Source: DASVVT01 sp036386415
GTDB lineage: Bacteria > Acidobacteriota > Blastocatellia > Pyrinomonadales > Pyrinomonadaceae
DNA: 29,082 nucleotides
Assembly: GCA_036386415.1 (NCBI GenBank)
Contig: DASVVT010000001.1
Location: 1-29,082, forward strand
Direction: 5' to 3'
Below the pieces are notes generated by a model, which did no database searches, had not been told where the DNA came from, and was given only the letters and a program-made list of their open reading frames with translations. Positions 23,813 to 29,082 of the stretch are shown here, piece after piece (within the stretch, counting starts at the first letter, position 1; each line of letters opens with the position of its first letter). A program made the translations under genes and the position numbers.

Positions 23813-23960
23813 GGACTAATCCAGGTAGGATCACCCCGGCGCTACCTGAGATTACTGTTGCCCAAACTGCCGCCAAAGGGTCTAACGCAGATGATGTATA
23901 GCTCATCAAGTATACGTCCCAAAGCGCATTATGGCGGCTTAACCTCAAGGAGCGCCCCTC

Positions 23961-26900
23961 ATGACGCAACTCCCCCGCTGTGCTTCACGCTTCATCCCCA
24001 GGAAATTGAAATTCGCCGAGCGTTCGCCTTTTTATCTATTTATCCGCAGACTAACGGCTCTCACGTTGGTCTGCGCGATGATGGCAATGACAGTATCGCC
24101 CGCACCGGCACAAACGCTTGCGAGCACGATCAGTGCCCCCTCATCTGAGTTGTTGCAGTTCATTAATCCGGCAATGGCAGGTTTCTGGAATCTATTGAAG
24201 AGCGCACGCGAAGGCACGGGGCCGCAGGAAGGGCCGCCGCCGCAGGAGGGGGAGCAACCGCCCACAGACCCGCCTACGGAGCAGGAATTGGAAGCGCTCG
24301 TGGCGAGGCTGGAACTAAACCCGCAGGGTGAGGTGACGCTCAAAAGCGGACAGGCGCTGGTCATGGAGGCGCTGCCACTCGATGCGGATGGCTCGGTCGT
24401 GCAGGGGCTGATCGCCAAATGGGAGTCGGACAACGCCCGTGTCGTTTCCGTCACCAGGGATGGAGAAGCGCATGCGTGGCAGGAGGGCACAGCGTATCTG
24501 ACCGCTTCAGCCGGGCAGAAGCAGGCGAGTGTGAGGGTCAACGTCGTCGCAGCAAACGGTGTGGAGACTCTCGGCACGAATGCTCTGCGCACGAAGCGCG
24601 CCGCAGCGCGCCTTTCATCTCACGCGGGCGGCGGCGTGACAAGCTCGCGCCGCCGCCCGCGCCTACTCAAGCACGGCGCAAGCGTCATAGGGGCTGCTCC
24701 CGCTCCTCTTCAACCTACAGACGTAGACCCTTTGCCCGACAGTGAGACTAGCTCGCTCTATAGTCCGACCAACGCCGTCGGCTCGCCTCCGGGACGCACG
24801 GAACTGAGCGCCGCTGCTTCACCGGCGGCTGTTCGGGGCCGCGAGAAGGCAGGCAGCGCCAATTTCAGCTTCGATGTGCCGCTCGTGAGTCTACCGGGGC
24901 GCGGGATAGATGTCTCGCTGGGGCTCGTTTATAACAGCCGCCTCTGGAACAAATCGACCAGCACGACAACCGGTCAGAACGGCGTCGAGATTCAAACGAC
25001 ACACCTCAGCTTCGATGTGGATAACGGATGGCCTGCCGGGGGCTGGAAACTGGGCTACGGGCAGATCGAGTCGCAAGGCGCAGCCGGCTTCACACTCACC
25101 GAAGCGGACGGGACGCGCCACGAGATGACGAGGCTCAATCCTTCCAACCCTCAGGACAATACGTATCAATCGACGGACGGAACATTTGTCCTCTACGACA
25201 GCGCCACTCACATCGCGACGTACACGAACGGCACGCGGGTCGAGTATGGGGCAGGGGGGACAACCGGCAAGCGCAGCTACCCCATCAAGGTGACGGACAG
25301 CAACGGCAACTACATTCTGATCACCTATCGCAACGGCATCGGGCCACAGCTCGCGACGATTAAAGACACGCTCGCGCGCTACGTGCGTTTCAACTACGAC
25401 GCGAGCGGAAAACTTGCGACGATCACCGCGCCCCATTATGCGGGCGGCGCGGATCGACAGGTGGCACGCTTCTACTATCAAGACCTTACCCTGAGCAAGA
25501 GCTTCGCGGCAGCTATTAATGTGACCGCCCCGGACACGACGAGCGTCATCCGCTACATCTACTTTCCGGGCACGCAGAACGGCTATCGCTACGATTATTC
25601 CGCCTACGGGATGATCTATAACATCGCGCAACAGCGTGGCATGACCGTTGACTCCACGGCTCTGACGACCACGGGGACGGTCACAGGCGAGGGACAGGAG
25701 GCAGCCTCGACCCTCTACAACTACCCGACCGTTGCGGGCAACCTGTCGGACGTGCCCAAGTACACCAGGCGCACGGACGACTGGGCCGGACGCACGACGG
25801 CCTCAAAACCGTTTTATACGTTTGCCGTCAATGAAGCGCAGGGACTGGTGACTGTTACCGCGCCGGACGGGAGCGTCAGCGAGACGCACGCGATTGTCGC
25901 CGAAGGAGAATGGAACGACGGGCTCGTGAGCGAATGGGTCATCAGAGACGGGACAAACATACTGACCCGCACGATACTGACGTGGGAGAATGACGCGAGT
26001 GGGCGCAACCCGCGCGTGCAGAAGGTTGAGACGATCAACGAGGCTGGACAATCGCGTACGACCCAGTACAGCTATACCAGCTATAACAACGTCTCAGTGG
26101 TGAGCGAGCGCGACTGGAGCGCAGTCGGAACGGTTGGCAGCGAACTGCGTCGCAAGGAGACGACCTACGAGACCGGCACGGCCTGGACCTCAAGGCGTCT
26201 GGTGAGACTGGCAAAGAGTATTAAGGTCTTCAAGGGGGGGACAGCCACGCCGGCCTCAAGAGTGGAATATGGCTACGACACGGTGGGTTCAAATCTTCTC
26301 CGGCGCGATGATCTTATTATGCATGACGATGCTTTTGATCCGTACTCGCCGACCCAGACGATCTGCGATCCCGACTGTCACCCTTTTAATCCGTACGACC
26401 CGGCGACCGACAAACGTGGCAACGTGACCAGCATCACCACCTACTCCGATGCCGCAGCGGGCACGGGCGCTGCAACCGATACTTTCGATTATGACATTGC
26501 TGGTAACCTCGTCGCGCAGACAGCCGCCTGCTGCCAGCAGAAGACCTATATCTACACCCCGACTTATAAGTATGCCTATCAGACTGAGGAGAGTCGCGGG
26601 GATACAGGGCAACTCGTGACGAAAGCAACTTATGATTTCAATACTGGAGTAGTGCGCACAGCCACGGATGAGAACAACCAGGTGACAAACATCCACTACT
26701 ATCCTGAGACGCTGCGCCACTTCAAGACTATCAGCCCCGATGGAGGCTACACACAGCACGAGTATGACGACAAGCTCTACCCGGATCCCGGCGCGCCGCG
26801 CATGCACAGTTATATTAAGACCACGATCCGGCTGGATTTGACCGGGACGGTCGAGCGCGTCATCTCAAGTTATGAGTATCTGGACGGGCGCGGTGCGGTG

Positions 26901-29082
26901 GCGCGCACCTTCGGCCCCGCTACTCCGGATGGCTATGTGACGACCGACATCGAATACGATCAGATGGGGCGGGCGTTCCGGGCGAGCAATCCGTACTACA
27001 CGTTAAATGGGACGACCGATGCGGTGAACCCCACGGGCAAGTGGAACAAGCGCACCTTCGATGATCTCGGTCGGGTGACGCAGGCGACTCAGACCGATAA
27101 CAACACGATCCAGATGAGCTACGCGGGCGATGCCGTGGTGGTCACCGATCAAGCGGGCAAGCAGCGGCGTCAGATCACGGATGCGCTCGGAAGAGTAGAA
27201 CGAGCGGATGAGCCGGACGCCGCAGGCAATCTGGGAACCATAGATGCGCCGACGCAGCCGACCTACTATCTCTACGACGTGCTTGACAACCCCATCAAGA
27301 TCACGCAAGGGGCGCAGCGTCGTTATTTTAAATATGATTCGCTGTCACGCCTGACGCGCGAGCGACAGGTTGAGCAGGCTGCCCCTCACTACGATCCGGA
27401 TGCTCTGACCGGTAATAACTACTGGTCGCGCAAGATCGTCTACAACGACGATGGCTCGATGACGGACAGCTATGATGCCCGACAGGTACGTGCGCATTAT
27501 GACTATGACGGCCTCAATCGCGTCACGAAGATCACCTATTCGGGCGAGGGTTCGCAGACGCCGTCCGTCATCTATACATACGATCAGGCGGTCGGCAGTT
27601 TCTTCAACCAGGGCCGCTTGACTCAGGTTCAAACCAAAGTGGGGGCTACGGTTCAGACCTCCGAGCAATATAACTACAACCGCATGGGGCAGGTGGCCCA
27701 GCACACGCAAACTGTCAATGGCACAGCCTACACGACGAAGTATACGTATAACCTCGCCGGACAACTGACCAAAGAGACATACCCGAACTCGCGCGCTGTC
27801 AGCTACTCGTATGATGATGCGGCCAGGCTGGCGCGCGTCGCGGACGCGACGCGCGCCTATGTGAGCAGCTTCGCATACGCACCGCATGGGGGAATACTCT
27901 CAGAGACCTGGGGCGAGAATGCGGTCGCGCCATTGGTCTGCTCCATGAGCTATAACACGCGTTTGCAGCCCACGCAGATCAAGTTCAGTGTCGGCGGAGT
28001 CGAGCGCCAGCGCTTCGACTACGTGTATGGAGAGGTTGACGACGCGACGGGCACGGTCGATGCGACGAAGAACACGGGACAGGTCGGACGCGTCGAAGGC
28101 TTTATTGATCGAGTCAAGCAATGGCAGCAACGCTATTCTTATGACGAGCTGGGAAACCTCGCGCTCGCCAGCGAATATCCGGGCACGACCACGACCGCTG
28201 CCACCTACCGCATAGACTACGCGCATGATCGTTACGGGAATCGCTCACAGGATGGGGGGCAGAACTCCGGCTTATCGTACGTGCGTGTGCGCGCGACGGA
28301 TATCAGCGCCTCGACGAACCGATTCGTCTCCGGCGTGACGTACGATGCCGCAGGGAATATCACGGTCGATAACAAGTTTCGAGGCCGACAATACGATTAC
28401 GATGTCAACGGGCGGCAGCGTTGGAGTGCGGACGTTGATGGAAGCGACCCGGCAACGGCTGTTTATGACGGCCTGGGGCAGCGAGTGGAGGCGACCGCCG
28501 GGGGCGAGACCCGCCAGTTCGCCTACGATGCCTATGGCAAATTGATCGCCGAATACAGCGAAGGGGCATGGCAGCGCGACTACGTGTATCGCAACGGCCA
28601 TGTGGTGGCGACCGTCGAGGCGGCGGGGGTCAGTTATGTGCTCACCGACCACCAGGGATCAGTGCGTCTGGTAGTCAATGAAAGCGGTGCTGTCACAGCG
28701 CGCCATGACTACTTACCATTCGGTGAAGAGTTGCAAGCTGGGACAGGACTGCGCACCACTCTCCAGAATTATGGAGCAGCGGATGGAGTGAGACAGCGCT
28801 ACGCCTTGATGGAGCGCGAGGCCGGAAGCGGATTGGATCACACGTGGTGGCGCACGTACGAAAGCTCGTCAGGCCGGTGGACAAGTCCTGATCCGTACCT
28901 GGGCAGCATGAGCGTCGGCGATCCGCAATCGTTTAATCGATACAACTTTGTCGAGAATGATCCGGTCAATTTCGTTGACCCGACAGGATTGGAAACGTTA
29001 CTGGTCTGCTTTCGCGGACGCTATGGCGACGGGTTCGAGATACCTTCGTGCATCTTCCTTGAGTTGCCAGACCCGGTTGAGC
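23961..29082 (+). CDS. Secreted RHS/YD-repeat protein with N-terminal Ig-like domain (3' end outside window)
   Basis: The reading frame is open for 1707 codons from the ATG at 23961, which has AAGGAG (23947-23952) eight nt upstream. A long signal peptide ends near residue 50 (SPAPA-QT). A Pro/Glu-rich spacer (about 84-108) is followed by a bacterial Ig-like (Big2-type) domain (about 118-197). After a disordered linker, the RHS shell begins near residue 300 with many YD repeats, for example YFKYDSLSRLTRERQ. It ends with the RHS core hallmark: SSGRWTSPDPYLG, then NRYNFVENDPVNFVDPTG, DPTG being residues 1673-1676. RHS proteins form a hollow shell that encloses a C-terminal toxin or adhesive tip. 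Only about 31 residues of the variable tip lie in this window, so its activity is unknown. Confidence 0.92.
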   Translation, partial: MTQLPRCASRFIPRKLKFAERSPFYLFIRRLTALTLVCAMMAMTVSPAPAQTLASTISAPSSELLQFINPAMAGFWNLLKSAREGTGPQEGPPPQEGEQPPTDPPTEQELEALVARLELNPQGEVTLKSGQALVMEALPLDADGSVVQGLIAKWESDNARVVSVTRDGEAHAWQEGTAYLTASAGQKQASVRVNVVAANGVETLGTNALRTKRAAARLSSHAGGGVTSSRRRPRLLKHGASVIGAAPAPLQPTDVDPLPDSETSSLYSPTNAVGSPPGRTELSAAASPAAVRGREKAGSANFSFDVPLVSLPGRGIDVSLGLVYNSRLWNKSTSTTTGQNGVEIQTTHLSFDVDNGWPAGGWKLGYGQIESQGAAGFTLTEADGTRHEMTRLNPSNPQDNTYQSTDGTFVLYDSATHIATYTNGTRVEYGAGGTTGKRSYPIKVTDSNGNYILITYRNGIGPQLATIKDTLARYVRFNYDASGKLATITAPHYAGGADRQVARFYYQDLTLSKSFAAAINVTAPDTTSVIRYIYFPGTQNGYRYDYSAYGMIYNIAQQRGMTVDSTALTTTGTVTGEGQEAASTLYNYPTVAGNLSDVPKYTRRTDDWAGRTTASKPFYTFAVNEAQGLVTVTAPDGSVSETHAIVAEGEWNDGLVSEWVIRDGTNILTRTILTWENDASGRNPRVQKVETINEAGQSRTTQYSYTSYNNVSVVSERDWSAVGTVGSELRRKETTYETGTAWTSRRLVRLAKSIKVFKGGTATPASRVEYGYDTVGSNLLRRDDLIMHDDAFDPYSPTQTICDPDCHPFNPYDPATDKRGNVTSITTYSDAAAGTGAATDTFDYDIAGNLVAQTAACCQQKTYIYTPTYKYAYQTEESRGDTGQLVTKATYDFNTGVVRTATDENNQVTNIHYYPETLRHFKTISPDGGYTQHEYDDKLYPDPGAPRMHSYIKTTIRLDLTGTVERVISSYEYLDGRGAVARTFGPATPDGYVTTDIEYDQMGRAFRASNPYYTLNGTTDAVNPTGKWNKRTFDDLGRVTQATQTDNNTIQMSYAGDAVVVTDQAGKQRRQITDALGRVERADEPDAAGNLGTIDAPTQPTYYLYDVLDNPIKITQGAQRRYFKYDSLSRLTRERQVEQAAPHYDPDALTGNNYWSRKIVYNDDGSMTDSYDARQVRAHYDYDGLNRVTKITYSGEGSQTPSVIYTYDQAVGSFFNQGRLTQVQTKVGATVQTSEQYNYNRMGQVAQHTQTVNGTAYTTKYTYNLAGQLTKETYPNSRAVSYSYDDAARLARVADATRAYVSSFAYAPHGGILSETWGENAVAPLVCSMSYNTRLQPTQIKFSVGGVERQRFDYVYGEVDDATGTVDATKNTGQVGRVEGFIDRVKQWQQRYSYDELGNLALASEYPGTTTTAATYRIDYAHDRYGNRSQDGGQNSGLSYVRVRATDISASTNRFVSGVTYDAAGNITVDNKFRGRQYDYDVNGRQRWSADVDGSDPATAVYDGLGQRVEATAGGETRQFAYDAYGKLIAEYSEGAWQRDYVYRNGHVVATVEAAGVSYVLTDHQGSVRLVVNESGAVTARHDYLPFGEELQAGTGLRTTLQNYGAADGVRQRYALMEREAGSGLDHTWWRTYESSSGRWTSPDPYLGSMSVGDPQSFNRYNFVENDPVNFVDPTGLETLLVCFRGRYGDGFEIPSCIFLELPDPVE

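Noticed and set aside
24032..24592. A 186-codon minus-strand open frame at the start of the RHS gene
   Set aside because: It is antisense to the signal peptide and Ig-like domain, which are supported by a strong ribosome binding site and a frame open for 1707 codons.

Overview
The window is GC-rich, densely coding bacterial chromosome. It is most likely from an Acidobacteriota member, possibly class Blastocatellia. That placement is an inference from three things: a very long secreted RHS/YD-repeat protein, the mixture of housekeeping genes, and the many word-repetitive palindromes between genes. No rRNA, tRNA or other phylogenetic marker is present to prove it. No tRNA, rRNA, CRISPR array, transposase or phage gene was seen.

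Layout. (1) 1-2248, minus strand: a two-component system, an NtrB-like sensor kinase followed by an NtrC-like sigma-54 activator cut by the window start. (2) 2696-11946, plus strand: mostly single-gene units of envelope and housekeeping function. In order they are a penicillin-binding transpeptidase with a very basic stalk, a secreted helical-repeat protein with a Thr-rich tail, RNase III (rnc), signal peptidase I (lepB), an MscS channel fused to a cyclic-nucleotide-binding domain, a YihY/BrkB membrane protein and pseudouridine-5'-phosphate glycosidase (psuG). Nearly every gene here is followed by a long palindrome that touches or overlaps its stop codon. (3) 12221-16659, plus strand: a molybdenum hydroxylase operon of the PaoABC/YagTSR type, with a Tat-signal 2Fe-2S subunit, a molybdopterin subunit, an FAD/4Fe-4S subunit and a coupled 79-residue Cys/His-rich protein. 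(4) 16791-23224, minus strand: a tightly overlapping six-gene operon encoding a coiled-coil protein, a MurG-like glycosyltransferase, a radical SAM/SPASM protein, two paralogous radical SAM proteins and a small membrane-anchored protein. (5) 23225-29082, plus strand: a long leader region and a secreted RHS protein with an N-terminal Ig-like domain. Its variable C-terminal tip begins just before the window ends.

The strongest candidate for an undescribed system is the six-gene radical SAM/glycosyltransferase/coiled-coil operon. Each junction overlaps, and four of the five internal starts have a good ribosome binding site or a four-base ATGA overlap. The two small radical SAM proteins share exactly the same spacing of C-terminal cysteines, as expected for an auxiliary iron-sulfur cluster. 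No known pathway explains the set. It could modify the coiled-coil protein itself, which has two aromatic-acidic patches, or a glycan or glycolipid made with the glycosyltransferase. The second notable pattern is the set of sequence-unrelated palindrome families anchored at stop codons.
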